Assembly: GCF_026162365.1 (NCBI RefSeq)
Contig: NZ_JAOANW010000014.1
Span: forward strand, 97,425 to 161,424
Reading direction: 5' to 3'
Length of the DNA: 64,000 bases
From: Nitratireductor luteus
GTDB taxonomy: Bacteria > Pseudomonadota > Alphaproteobacteria > Rhizobiales > Rhizobiaceae
Shown here: positions 1-8,312 of the stretch, in pieces
How the letters are laid out: the number at the start of each line of letters is the position of its first letter
Position numbering within the stretch: position 1 is the stretch's first letter
Made by a program: the position numbers and the translations under genes
Notes under the pieces: generated by a model
Databases searched by the model: none
What the model was told of the DNA's origin: nothing
What the model saw: only the letters and a program-made list of their open reading frames with translations

Positions 1-681
1 TCCGGAAAGAAAGTGGCAGTTGTCGGGAACGGGCCCGTTCTGAACTGCGGTAGACTTATCGACAGCTGTGACGAGGTCATTCGTATCTCAACGATGCGGA
101 ATTGGCAGAAGAGTCCGGTTCACGACGGAACCCGCGTGACGACGTGGTCAGGCCATCCCTGGTTGGTCGTTCACCGAAACAACAGGGGAGAGCTTGAAGC
201 AAACGACAGGTTCGCGGAACTGTTGGAAAATGGAGCCAGGTTGTGGGCGTCTTCGCCATTCCACATCTCCCTCGACGCCTATTGGTGGCTGAGCCATCGA
301 GGCCTTCTTGATCGCCTCCTCGTCGTACCTCCTCCCGCCAATATTTACGAGATCGCCTGCTCGCATATGGAGGCGGAGGATCTCAGGAAGCTGTTCTCCA
401 TATCGGCTCAGATAAACAACATCGTGGGACTCCCCCATTTCGATCTTCTGCTGACCGGAACAAGGATGATATTCCTGATTGAGCTCTGTGGGGCAAAAGA
501 TATAGCGATATTCGGCACCAACTTGTTCAACTTCTCACCGGACGGGGTGTGGTTCGGTCACGATCTTCAATTTGACTATGAGGTCCTGATGGCTGTGAAG
601 CAGCGGATTTTGGCGAAGGGCGGGACATTCTATTGGAACGAAGAGCAACAAGTTCAGCAAAAGTGGCGAAGCATTAGATGA
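1..681 (+). CDS. GT29 (sialyltransferase-like) glycosyltransferase, 5' end outside window
   Basis: The reading frame is open to base 1, so the gene very probably starts upstream; the GTG at 13 is only the first internal start-type codon. Three regions resemble the GT29 sialyl motifs. An L-motif-like stretch has VAVVGNGP followed by IDSCDEVIR. An S-motif-like stretch has LLLTGTRMIFLIELCGAKDI then AIFGTN. A C-terminal GHDLQFDYEVL resembles the H...E motif. GT29 enzymes transfer sialic acid or related keto-sugars from CMP-activated donors; bacterial members of this superfamily are common in polysaccharide loci and their donor is often unknown. The stop overlaps the start of the next gene (ATGA), so the two are co-translated. 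No CMP-sialate synthesis gene is visible in the window, so the donor cannot be assigned. Confidence 0.6.
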   Translation, partial: SGKKVAVVGNGPVLNCGRLIDSCDEVIRISTMRNWQKSPVHDGTRVTTWSGHPWLVVHRNNRGELEANDRFAELLENGARLWASSPFHISLDAYWWLSHRGLLDRLLVVPPPANIYEIACSHMEAEDLRKLFSISAQINNIVGLPHFDLLLTGTRMIFLIELCGAKDIAIFGTNLFNFSPDGVWFGHDLQFDYEVLMAVKQRILAKGGTFYWNEEQQVQQKWRSIR

Positions 682-1586
682 AATTTGGAGTCCTTACGTT
701 TGGCTACGACAGCTTCACGAGCTTTGCCGATCAACTTGCGAATCACGGCTTCTATGAAACGAATTTGGGCGACAACGCCCAATCTATTGCGATCCGCCAT
801 ATCTACCGGCATTTCGGTGTCCGCGATGATCAGATGATCGACATCAATCGCGACGCGTTGCAGCAATACGATGGAGAGCCCGCCCTTTTACTAATGAACG
901 GGGTCTTCTACCAATCGGCGTTTCCCTTGCCCTCAGCGATAACGCCCGTTTTCGTAGGCTTTCATGCTCCCGAGCATGTGATCAAAGAGCAGCAGGACTT
1001 TCTCAGAAAGCACCAGCCCATTGGCTGTCGGGATGAAGGGACGACGGTGCGAATGAGAAATCTCGGCATCGAGGCCTTTACGACAGGCTGCCTAACCCTG
1101 GCTCTTCCTCGCCGCGAGCAGGAACCCAAAAATCCAAAACTCCTGATTGTCTACGGGAGCGGAGCGGGACGGCTGCCGCCGATCGTGTTCCGAAGCATTC
1201 CGGAAAATATTCTCAGCAAGGCTGAGCTGATCTACCACCGCTTCCATGCCAGCAGATTTCCCTTCGATCTGGAGATGCGCCGGGAAGCCGAGCTTTATGA
1301 AGAAGCATTGTTTGCCCGGTATCGCCGGGAGGCGACATTGGTTCTGACGCCACTCCATCACGTCGCAGCGCCCTGTATCGCATTCGGCATCCCAACCATC
1401 ATCTGCAGGGCTGGGAATGACGTAAGGTTCAGCTTCGTGGAAAAGCTGTTGCCGATCTACACGCCCGATAAATTTGATCAGATCAACTGGAACCCGCCCG
1501 CGATCGATGTAGGCGCGGTGCGAGCCGATCTGCTTCGCGTGGTGGGAAACAAACTTATTGCAGCATTACACGGCGCGACGAGTTGA
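678..1586 (+). CDS. Polysaccharide pyruvyl transferase family protein
   Basis: This 302-residue protein starts at ATG 678 inside the stop of the preceding gene, so the pair is translationally coupled. The N-terminal NLGDNAQSIAIRHIY is the glycine/Asp/Gln signature near the start of the pyruvyl transferase (PF04230) fold. The central PIGCRDEGTTVRMRNLGI and GCLTLAL match its conserved 'iGcRd..T...L' and 'sGClTl' elements. The C-terminal TPLHHVAAPCIAFGIPTI fits the second Rossmann half. Members add ketal-linked pyruvate to sugars or act as divergent GT-B enzymes. In this locus it would modify the glycan. The exact reaction is not visible from sequence. Confidence 0.7.
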   Translation: MKFGVLTFGYDSFTSFADQLANHGFYETNLGDNAQSIAIRHIYRHFGVRDDQMIDINRDALQQYDGEPALLLMNGVFYQSAFPLPSAITPVFVGFHAPEHVIKEQQDFLRKHQPIGCRDEGTTVRMRNLGIEAFTTGCLTLALPRREQEPKNPKLLIVYGSGAGRLPPIVFRSIPENILSKAELIYHRFHASRFPFDLEMRREAELYEEALFARYRREATLVLTPLHHVAAPCIAFGIPTIICRAGNDVRFSFVEKLLPIYTPDKFDQINWNPPAIDVGAVRADLLRVVGNKLIAALHGATS

Positions 1587-2019
1587 GACGGCAAGTTCAA
1601 AATCACAGGCAGCCATTTCGGTTGTAGCGACCGGTTTCCGGAGACCGCACTGGATACACCTGCACCGCCACTGTAAGCGGGAGGCGAACACTCCAGAAAC
1701 TTCTACCTTTCCATGAGCTTACGGTTATTTTTGAGTTGACACATTCGTGAAGGCTGGACCGATTAGACTCAATGAATCGAAGGCACGTTGTAAGCACAGC
1801 CTGTTAATTTCTTGATGCCATCTCATCTATTGCTACCATAAGCTGCACTTTCAGATATATTTGGAGTGGCCATCGTGGCGGCAGGGGGAATTGCAGTTCT
1901 TTTGGTCAGTTCATCGGGATTCCCGCACTCGTTGCGCTGGGGTGGCCTGCGTTTCGTCCTGGTCGTCAAGCGCTCTTAACGGCTGGTTTTCAATCGAATG
2001 ATTCTGTTTAGGCTAACTG
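1587..2019. other. Intergenic region before the type I secretion genes
   Basis: About 430 bp with no convincing coding frame on either strand. Base composition becomes more AT-rich around 1700-1860. A TTGACA hexamer lies at 1736-1741, but I see no good -10 box 16-18 bp downstream. The region probably carries the promoter of the type I secretion operon beginning at 2020; I cannot place it exactly. Confidence 0.4.
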
Positions 2020-3744
2020 ATGTCCTTGGCTGATACGACCGCAGCACCCAAGCTCGCCGAAGGGCACGCAGGCAACGAGATCGATGCGGCGCTGAGGTCG
2101 CTTCGCCTGCATTTTGTCATCGTGGGCATCTTCTCGAGCATGATCAACGTGCTCTATCTGAGCTCGCCACTTTACCTCATGCAGGTCTACAACCGAGTCC
2201 TCGTAAGCGAAAGCATGCCGACTCTGGCATTGCTTACCGTGATGCTGGTCATCGCACTGGTTGTGATGGCCGTATTGGACGCGGCGCGCGCGCAGGTGCT
2301 TGTTCGGTCGGGAATTCTGCTCGATCAGAAGTTGGCGGGGCGCCTGTTCTCCGCCCTCATTCAGAAGTCTTCGAGGCAGGGTTTTTCTCTGGGTGCCCAG
2401 CCTCTGCGGGAACTTGATGATTTTCGCACCTTTGTCACAGGGCCGGGCATCTATTTCGCATTCGACCTGCCGTGGATCCCGCTTTATCTTGGGCTCCTCT
2501 ACCTCATTCACCCAATCCTGGGCGTGGTCGCGACCGTGGGTGCCGTGCTCCTGCTGGGATTGGCCTTCGTGAACGAGTCCGTCACCAAGAAGCCCATGGA
2601 GGATGCACGAAACGCTGCACGGCGCTCATTCTCCTTCACCGAAAACATTATGCAGCACGCCGACGTCATTCGAGCCATGGGAATGCAGTCCGCAGTGGAG
2701 CGTCATTGGCAAGGCAGCCGTGCCGGCATGCTCCTGCAGCAGGCCTTTGCGAGCGATCGGAACGCGCTAATCTCGGCCACCATCAGATTTGCAAGATTGT
2801 TGCTTCAGGCGTTGATGCTGGGCACGGGTGCCTGGCTTGCCATCGATCATACGATCATGCCGGCAACGATCTTCGCCGCCAGCATCATCATGGGCCGGGC
2901 CCTCGTGCCCGTCGAGCAGTCCGTGGCGGCGTGGAAGCAGGCGGCCGCGGCGCGGAGCGGATACAGGCGGGTAAGAGACATCCTAAAGGAGAACCCGGTC
3001 ACCGATCTCAAGACCATCGTCCCGATAAACGAGACCGCGCTGGAGGTGAAAGAACTTACATACCGTGTAGCCAGGCGATCCACGCCGGTGCTCGACGCGC
3101 TGTCCTTCAAGATCGGTGAAGGCGAAGCGCTCGGGATCGTCGGGCCGAGCGGTTCTGGCAAAAGCACACTCGCCAAACTCTTGATCGGCGCGCTCCAGCC
3201 ATCCGGTGGAGAGATATGGTTCGGCGGCCTGAACTACGCCCATTGGGACCCGGCCGAATTCGGCCGGATCACGGGATACCTGCCCCAGGATGTCGGGTTG
3301 TTCGCGGGTACGGTCAGGGAAAATATCTCACGCTTCAGCGATACGCCCGTCGAGCAGGTTATCGAAGCGGCGAAGCTCACCGGAATCCATGAAATGATCC
3401 TTGGCCTGCCGAAACAGTACGACACAATGCTCGGGCCGGGCGGACTCGGCTTATCGGGAGGCCAGCGCCAGCGCATCGGCCTGGCGAGAGCAGTGCTGGC
3501 CCGACCGAGGCTTCTTGTTCTGGATGAGCCTAACGCTCACCTGGATGTGGCGGGGGAAAACGCGCTCAGTGAGGTTTTGTTCGTCATGAAAGCGCAGGGG
3601 ACGGCTATCGTCGTGATCACCCACCAGCCGGCGGTTCTCAGCGTCGTTGACAGGGTTCTTGTCCTGAAGTCGGGGAAGATCGACAGGATCGGTCCGCCAG
3701 AGACACTCGGGTCGGCGACAATGGAGCTACCTGCTTACCAATGA
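2020..3744 (+). CDS. Type I secretion system permease/ATPase (PrtD/PrsD-like)
   Basis: This is the 574-residue inner-membrane ABC component of a type I secretion system. Hydrophobic segments fill roughly residues 25-320 (ABC exporter transmembrane domain). A nucleotide-binding domain follows, with Walker A GPSGSGKST at about 375-383, signature LSGGQRQR from 478, Walker B LLVLDEP at 498-504 and H-loop VVITHQ. Length and the missing N-terminal C39 peptidase place it with PrtD/PrsD exporters, not HlyB-type or bacteriocin exporters. The adaptor gene overlaps its stop by 4 bp, and a repetitive protein follows, giving an exporter-adaptor-substrate layout. An outer-membrane TolC partner is not in the window and is presumably encoded elsewhere. 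In rhizobia PrsDE exports glycan-modifying enzymes and adhesins, which fits this polysaccharide locus. Confidence 0.9.
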   Translation: MSLADTTAAPKLAEGHAGNEIDAALRSLRLHFVIVGIFSSMINVLYLSSPLYLMQVYNRVLVSESMPTLALLTVMLVIALVVMAVLDAARAQVLVRSGILLDQKLAGRLFSALIQKSSRQGFSLGAQPLRELDDFRTFVTGPGIYFAFDLPWIPLYLGLLYLIHPILGVVATVGAVLLLGLAFVNESVTKKPMEDARNAARRSFSFTENIMQHADVIRAMGMQSAVERHWQGSRAGMLLQQAFASDRNALISATIRFARLLLQALMLGTGAWLAIDHTIMPATIFAASIIMGRALVPVEQSVAAWKQAAAARSGYRRVRDILKENPVTDLKTIVPINETALEVKELTYRVARRSTPVLDALSFKIGEGEALGIVGPSGSGKSTLAKLLIGALQPSGGEIWFGGLNYAHWDPAEFGRITGYLPQDVGLFAGTVRENISRFSDTPVEQVIEAAKLTGIHEMILGLPKQYDTMLGPGGLGLSGGQRQRIGLARAVLARPRLLVLDEPNAHLDVAGENALSEVLFVMKAQGTAIVVITHQPAVLSVVDRVLVLKSGKIDRIGPPETLGSATMELPAYQ

Positions 3745-5054
3745 CCATGCTCCCGGGAATAAAAAGAACCGCATATAATGATCCGTTTCGGCCCGCTCTG
3801 GCAGGGCTGACTGCGATTCTTGCATTTGCCGTCCTTTTCCTAGTCTGGGGCTATGTGGCACCGCTCTCGAGTGCCGCGATTGCCGAGGGAAGCTTGCAAG
3901 TGCAGGGGCAGAGGCAGTCGGTGCAGCATCCTTACGGAGGCGTAATCTCAAAGCTTCTAGTCATGGAAGGGCAACACGTTGAGCGCGGCCAGCCCCTGGT
4001 GGAACTTGACGTGGCGGAGGTGCGCGCGAAGCTGGATATTGCCAATGCCGAAGTCGTGTCTCTCCTGGCGCAGCAGGCTCGACTGATCTGCGAGCGCGAC
4101 AATGCCGGGACGACGTGCCTAGATGATTTTGCGGCGAAGAACCTTTCGCGCCCTGGCCTGGCGGAGGCTGTTGCGAATGAACGTGCGGTCATGCTTGCGC
4201 GAGCAGAACAATTCGAAGCCGAGAAGGGGATGCTCACCTCGAAGGTGGCACAGCTCCAGGAGCGAATTGCGGGACTAACCGCCCAAATCGAGGGGCTCAC
4301 AAAGCAGAGCATCTCGTTGCAAGGGGAGATCGAGGGCGCCCAGAAACTGCTTGCCTCGGGCTACACACCGAAAACGCGCGTACTGCAGCTGGAAAGAACC
4401 TCTGCGGGACTGCTTGCCGACAAAGGCTCGCGGTTGGCGGACATGGCCGAGGCGAAGCAGGAGATCAGTGAAGCCGAGCTGGCAGTCGCCAGGCTGGGCC
4501 GTGAGCGGATAAGCGACATCACAGACCAGATCCGAAAGACACAATCCTCGCTGGCGGAGGCTCTGCCGAAACTCGATGCCGCCCGGGATGTCATGAACCG
4601 GACCGTGATCAGAGCCCCCGTTAGCGGATCGATCGTAGGCCTGTCCGTTTTTACCGAGGGCGGGGTCATCCAGGCCGGTGCGCAATTGATGGATGTCGTG
4701 CCGGAGGACAGCCCGATCGTCGTCGACGCCAGACTGCCCTTGTCCGATATCAACTACGTAAGGCCGGGTATCGAGGCAGACGTGCGGTTGACGGGTGTCA
4801 CAAGGAACGACCGTCCGCAGTTGCGGGGCGAGATCATCAGCGTATCGGCGGACAAGTTCACCGATTCCCAGTCCGGAGCTGAATACTTTGCCGTGCGGGT
4901 AAAGCTCAATCCGGAGGATATGAAGAATTCGACAGTGAGATTGCAGCCGGGAATGCCGGCGGAAGTGGTGGTCACGGCGAAGTCGCGAACTCTGGCAGGT
5001 TATCTTCTGGGGCCGCTACTCGACGAGATCGGATACGCATTTCGAGAACAGTGA
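3741..5054 (+). CDS. HlyD-family type I secretion periplasmic adaptor (PrtE/PrsE-like)
   Basis: This 437-residue adaptor starts at ATG 3741, overlapping the exporter stop by 4 bp (ATGA). One N-terminal membrane anchor lies at about residues 18-42 (LTAILAFAVLFLVWGYVAPL). The first lipoyl half follows (VQHPYGGVISKLLVMEGQHV). Next comes a long alpha-helical hairpin rich in Glu, Ala and Gln, then the second lipoyl/beta-barrel half (RAPVSGSIVGLSVFTEGGVI) and a conserved C-terminal PGMPAEVVV segment. It would bridge the inner-membrane exporter to TolC. Length and layout are standard for the family. Confidence 0.9.
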   Translation: MTMLPGIKRTAYNDPFRPALAGLTAILAFAVLFLVWGYVAPLSSAAIAEGSLQVQGQRQSVQHPYGGVISKLLVMEGQHVERGQPLVELDVAEVRAKLDIANAEVVSLLAQQARLICERDNAGTTCLDDFAAKNLSRPGLAEAVANERAVMLARAEQFEAEKGMLTSKVAQLQERIAGLTAQIEGLTKQSISLQGEIEGAQKLLASGYTPKTRVLQLERTSAGLLADKGSRLADMAEAKQEISEAELAVARLGRERISDITDQIRKTQSSLAEALPKLDAARDVMNRTVIRAPVSGSIVGLSVFTEGGVIQAGAQLMDVVPEDSPIVVDARLPLSDINYVRPGIEADVRLTGVTRNDRPQLRGEIISVSADKFTDSQSGAEYFAVRVKLNPEDMKNSTVRLQPGMPAEVVVTAKSRTLAGYLLGPLLDEIGYAFREQ

Positions 5055-5064
5055 GGATCATCAA

Positions 5065-6678
5065 ATGTCTCGCGCAGCAAAAAAAATGAGCAGCCACAAG
5101 GGGCGGCAATCGGACTCCAAGACAGAGGCCGGGAAATCGACCGCCGCCAAGTCGGAAGGCAATCTGTCCCTTGCGGTTACGGCGGGTGCGTTGGGGCTTG
5201 GAATAACGCTTCTCGAGCAGGAACAGGCGGCAGCGGCTGCCGCAACCAGCGCGGACACCCCCAATATCGACTACACTCATACTTCGAGCGTTTCGGGTAT
5301 GACGGGTCAGGTCACTGCAAACTTCGATTATTCGGAGATCGTCGATTCTGCGGCATTTGACGGGCAAAGCGTTCCCATCGTCGTGGCTGCGGCAACCCCG
5401 GACCCGTCGCTCGATCTGCAGGGCCTTGCCCAGCAGATCGGAGCCTTGGCGACCGAGAGTGGTGCGCAGGAGACCGCGCTTTCTGCCCCTCCGGAAGGCG
5501 AGCCTGCTGAGGCAGAAGGCCCCGTGCAGTATGCCTCCTACGATTCGGGAACAGTTACCGACGCGGCCGGCTCCGGGTCCGGTACGAGCAATGTCATTTC
5601 GGGCGGTGGCAGCATACTTCCTTCGGGCTCGACGGTCACCGACCCGCTTACCCAGGTGAGCGATATCCTGGACAACCTTCAGGGAGGCAGCGGCGGATCG
5701 GGCAGCATTCCTATCGTGGGATCGATCGTCCCCGGCATGCCAGACCCGGTAGGCGAGGTCGTCGAAGGTATCCTGGGCGGCGAGGACGGCTCCGGCCTCG
5801 TTCCCGAAGTGGTTGAAACCGTGACGGACACGGTCGACGATGTGGTGGATACGGTTGGCGACCTCGTTGGCGGCCTTCTGGGCGATGGCGATGGCTCCGG
5901 TCTCGTCCCCGAAGTGGCTGAAACGGTAACGGACACGGTCGGCAATGTGGTCGAAGTCGTGGATGACGTGGTGGGCACCGTCGGTGACCTCGTCGGGGGT
6001 CTTCTGGGCGGGACGGGAACCACCGCAACGGGCACACTCGGAGCGGTAACCAATGTCGCGGGAAACCTCTTGGGCAATGGCGACGGGTCCGGTCTCGTCC
6101 CCGAAGTGGTTGAAACCGTAACGGACACGGTCGACGATGTGGTCGAAGTCGTGGATGACGTGGTGGACACTGTCGGCGACCTCGTCGGGGGTCTCCTGGG
6201 CGGGACGGGGACCACCGCAACGGGCACACTCGGAGAGGCGACCGATGTCGCGGAAGGCCTATTGGGCGATGACGGCGAATCCGAAGTGGTCCAAGATGCC
6301 GTTGAAACCGTGTCGGACACGGTCAACGATGTGGTCGAGGTCGTGGATGACGTGGTGGACACTGTCGGCGACCTCGTAGGAGATCTCCTGGGTGGTGGCG
6401 ACGACTCAGGCCCCCTTCCCGACACTGGCTCGGCCGTGCCGGGCGCGCTCGACGCGATCGACGATGCGGCTTCCTCATCCACCACGGAAGACGCGTTGGC
6501 ATCTGCTCAACTTCAGCCGAATATCTTCGAAGCCGCCAACGATGCATTGCAGCTTTCCGACGGGCTTGTCGATATCCTCGTTCCAGATATAGGCTTCATA
6601 GGACAATCTATACTCGATACCAGCGATCACCATGAGGCGGCAAACCCGCACGGTTCCCTTCTTCACCTATGGGGCTGA
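5065..6678 (+). CDS. Repetitive Val/Asp/Gly-rich protein, candidate type I secretion substrate
   Basis: This 537-residue protein lies 10 bp after the adaptor, with a GAGG ribosome site 8 nt before ATG 5065. The N-terminus is basic (MSRAAKKMSSHKGRQ), followed by a mildly hydrophobic stretch (LAVTAGALGLGITLL) and low-complexity Ala/Gly/Ser sequence. There is no classical cleavable signal. Residues about 234-450 consist of repeats built on ETVTDTVDDVV and DTVGDLVGGLLG. The C-terminus, after about residue 480, is non-repetitive and ends in SLLHLWG. I see no GGxGxD RTX nonapeptides. Position after an exporter and adaptor suggests a secreted or surface-attached substrate, perhaps an adhesin or glycan-associated filament. 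That role is inference. Confidence 0.6.
   Translation: MSRAAKKMSSHKGRQSDSKTEAGKSTAAKSEGNLSLAVTAGALGLGITLLEQEQAAAAAATSADTPNIDYTHTSSVSGMTGQVTANFDYSEIVDSAAFDGQSVPIVVAAATPDPSLDLQGLAQQIGALATESGAQETALSAPPEGEPAEAEGPVQYASYDSGTVTDAAGSGSGTSNVISGGGSILPSGSTVTDPLTQVSDILDNLQGGSGGSGSIPIVGSIVPGMPDPVGEVVEGILGGEDGSGLVPEVVETVTDTVDDVVDTVGDLVGGLLGDGDGSGLVPEVAETVTDTVGNVVEVVDDVVGTVGDLVGGLLGGTGTTATGTLGAVTNVAGNLLGNGDGSGLVPEVVETVTDTVDDVVEVVDDVVDTVGDLVGGLLGGTGTTATGTLGEATDVAEGLLGDDGESEVVQDAVETVSDTVNDVVEVVDDVVDTVGDLVGDLLGGGDDSGPLPDTGSAVPGALDAIDDAASSSTTEDALASAQLQPNIFEAANDALQLSDGLVDILVPDIGFIGQSILDTSDHHEAANPHGSLLHLWG
5764..6410 (+). repeat. Imperfect 192-bp coding tandem repeats
   Basis: Four related units can be aligned. 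The two central ones, at about 5896-6087 and 6088-6279, are in register with a period of 192 bp (64 codons). They share long identical stretches, for example the segment coding TTATGTLG and the segment coding GSGLVPEV. The first unit (about 5764-5890) lacks the VEVVDD insertion. The last (about 6280-6410) has diverged most at its start. Each unit encodes ETVxDTVxxVV, EVVDDVVxTVGDLVGGLLG and, in the central pair, GGTGTTATGTLG. Confidence 0.85.
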
Positions 6679-7098
6679 ACAACGGCCGATCTGATCGAGA
6701 GGCGTGTCGGCAGCCACGCAGGTTTGTGTGTGTGTCTGCCGGTCGAAGCCGAGGCTACGCCGTGCTGGAGCATTTCGCCGTGGCGACGCTGTTTCTGGCC
6801 GGTCTGCCTCCACAATCTCGGCAAGGTTCGTGCTCCCGATTCAAGATAAATGTCCACCAGCTCGGGTAAAACTTTACCATCGTGAGATATCTGCTGGCTC
6901 CCCACGGAATCGGATCAATCGGCGCACATCACCACTCGTCGTCGCTGAGCCCTACTACACTTCTCGTCGTTGTTGACATCGGTCGGCGGATTCTTGGCCT
7001 GACATATACCGGTGTTGGTGTTCCCCGACCGTTTTGCCCTACCGGCGTTCTTTGTGGTGGCAAGTGCGGTTTTTCTTTTGGTTGTCATTGAGGGTGCT
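6679..7098. other. Intergenic region after the repetitive protein
   Basis: 420 bp without a recognisable gene. Short open frames exist on the + strand but have no family-like sequence. A CGTCGTCGCT-rich patch lies around 6930-6975. No strong hairpin with a T-run was seen after the stop at 6678. Confidence 0.35.
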
Positions 7099-7374
7099 AT
7101 GCCGTCTTTTAGCGTTAGCTGCGATCTCCGGGCTCCGGGTCGAAACTATCAGCCGCTTTATGACGCACTACAGAAGGCAGGTGCAGTTCGCGCGCTGCGA
7201 TCTCTTTGGCTGCTCGACGATCCCGGGACGGCAGTCCAGATCAGAGAAGCTCTGATGCTGTTGGTTGACGAAAATGATGGCATACTTGTCATCGAAATGG
7301 TGAGAAATTCACACTGGGCGGCGTGCAAAATGCTTCCCGGAGCCGCCGAATGGCTGAGGGCTCGGACACCGTAA
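7099..7374 (+). CDS. Small SinR/Cas2-fold-like protein
   Basis: This 91-residue protein begins MPSFSVSCDLRAPGRNY and continues QPLYDALQKAGAVRALRSLW, IREALMLLVDENDGILVIEM. The pattern of a beta-strand, 'DL.. PG.nY..LY..L...GAvr.L.S.WlL', then 'ir..L....D.NDgllV.e' matches the stand-alone family often annotated as SinR-like in databases, which has a ferredoxin-like fold related to Cas2. The ATG at 7099 is preceded by a GAGGG ribosome site; longer upstream extensions are hydrophobic and unlike the family. No cas genes or repeats are near. Its role is unknown. Confidence 0.6.
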   Translation: MPSFSVSCDLRAPGRNYQPLYDALQKAGAVRALRSLWLLDDPGTAVQIREALMLLVDENDGILVIEMVRNSHWAACKMLPGAAEWLRARTP

Positions 7375-7520
7375 GAAGAGGGCCGCACCCAATCATGGGC
7401 CAACAAGTCGCAGCTTGTCAGGCAGAGTTGGCAAGCGCTGGAATGCCGCAACCGCAGAACTGAAGCCTGTTTGCATTCCTGTCTGCACGTGCTAACAGCC
7501 GGCGACTTGGAAGGTCGAGA

Positions 7521-8312
7521 ATGTTTGCTACCATCAAGAGCGCCCTGGCGGATATCTGTGCAGGCCTGCGCATGCGGCGCGTGTGGATCGCGCTGGCGCA
7601 GGAAGACATAGGCGACCAGCACCGGCGCACTGCGCTCGGGCCCTTGTGGCTGCTCATCAATTACCTAGCCTTCGCCGGCACCTTCATTTTCGTGTTCCAC
7701 AGGGGCGACGCCGGCTCGGCCAATTACGCGGCTCATGTGGCGACGGGGCTTCTGGTGTGGTTCTACATCATGGAGACGATCACGCAGAGCGTGTCTCTGT
7801 TTGTCCGCGAGGAGAGCTTCATCAAGGGCACGACGCTGCCGCTGTCGGTCTATGTCATGCGCCTTGCCATGCAGGCGGCCATCCGGGCCGGCTATGCGCT
7901 CGCCGGTTGCATAGCCATCCTGCTGATGAGCGGCGTTGGGATTTCATTTGCATGGATCTGGTCGGCGCTGGCCATCCTGCTCATCCTGGCCACCACGCCG
8001 GCGGCCATCATCCTCTTCGCCTTTCTGGGCGCCTATTTTCCCGACAGCCAGTTCGTCGTCTCGAACCTGATGCGTATCGGCATGTTCCTGACGCCCGTCT
8101 TCTGGACCTATGAGGGCACAGGCGGCGTGCAGCACATCTTCTACTACTGGAACCCCTTCACCTATTTCCTGGAGATCGTGCGCATGCCGATCCTTTCCGG
8201 CAGCCTGCCGGCAAACGCCTTCCTCTTCTGCGCGGCCGCCAGCCTCACCCTGTGGGCAGTTGCCCTCATGCTGCTCGGCCGCTTCCGCAAACAGGTGGTC
8301 TTCGTCATCTGA
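7521..8312 (+). CDS. ABC-2 type polysaccharide export permease (Wzm/KpsM-like)
   Basis: This 263-residue integral membrane protein has about six transmembrane segments and the ABC-2 export permease pattern. An N-terminal cytosolic helix with RTALGPLWLLINYL comes first. It is followed by LLVWFYIMETITQS, FIKGTTLPLSVYVMRL, and a C-terminal LTPVFWTYE then YYWNPFTYFLEIVRMPIL. It would move lipid-linked glycan across the inner membrane. A GGAAGG ribosome site precedes ATG 7521. Its stop overlaps the ATPase start by one base (TGATG), so the two are coupled. Confidence 0.88.
   Translation: MFATIKSALADICAGLRMRRVWIALAQEDIGDQHRRTALGPLWLLINYLAFAGTFIFVFHRGDAGSANYAAHVATGLLVWFYIMETITQSVSLFVREESFIKGTTLPLSVYVMRLAMQAAIRAGYALAGCIAILLMSGVGISFAWIWSALAILLILATTPAAIILFAFLGAYFPDSQFVVSNLMRIGMFLTPVFWTYEGTGGVQHIFYYWNPFTYFLEIVRMPILSGSLPANAFLFCAAASLTLWAVALMLLGRFRKQVVFVI

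Noticed and set aside
1736..1764. TTGACA as -35 box of the secretion operon promoter
   Set aside because: No acceptable -10 hexamer lies at normal spacing.
5679..6485. Ser/Thr/Pro-rich minus-strand frame opposite the repetitive protein
   Set aside because: It is the antisense of the Val/Asp repeats; its repeat structure follows from the coding strand and it lacks a ribosome site or neighbours.
7099..7374. CRISPR-associated Cas2 or remains of a CRISPR locus
   Set aside because: No repeats, spacers or other cas genes are visible, and the sequence fits the stand-alone SinR-like family better.
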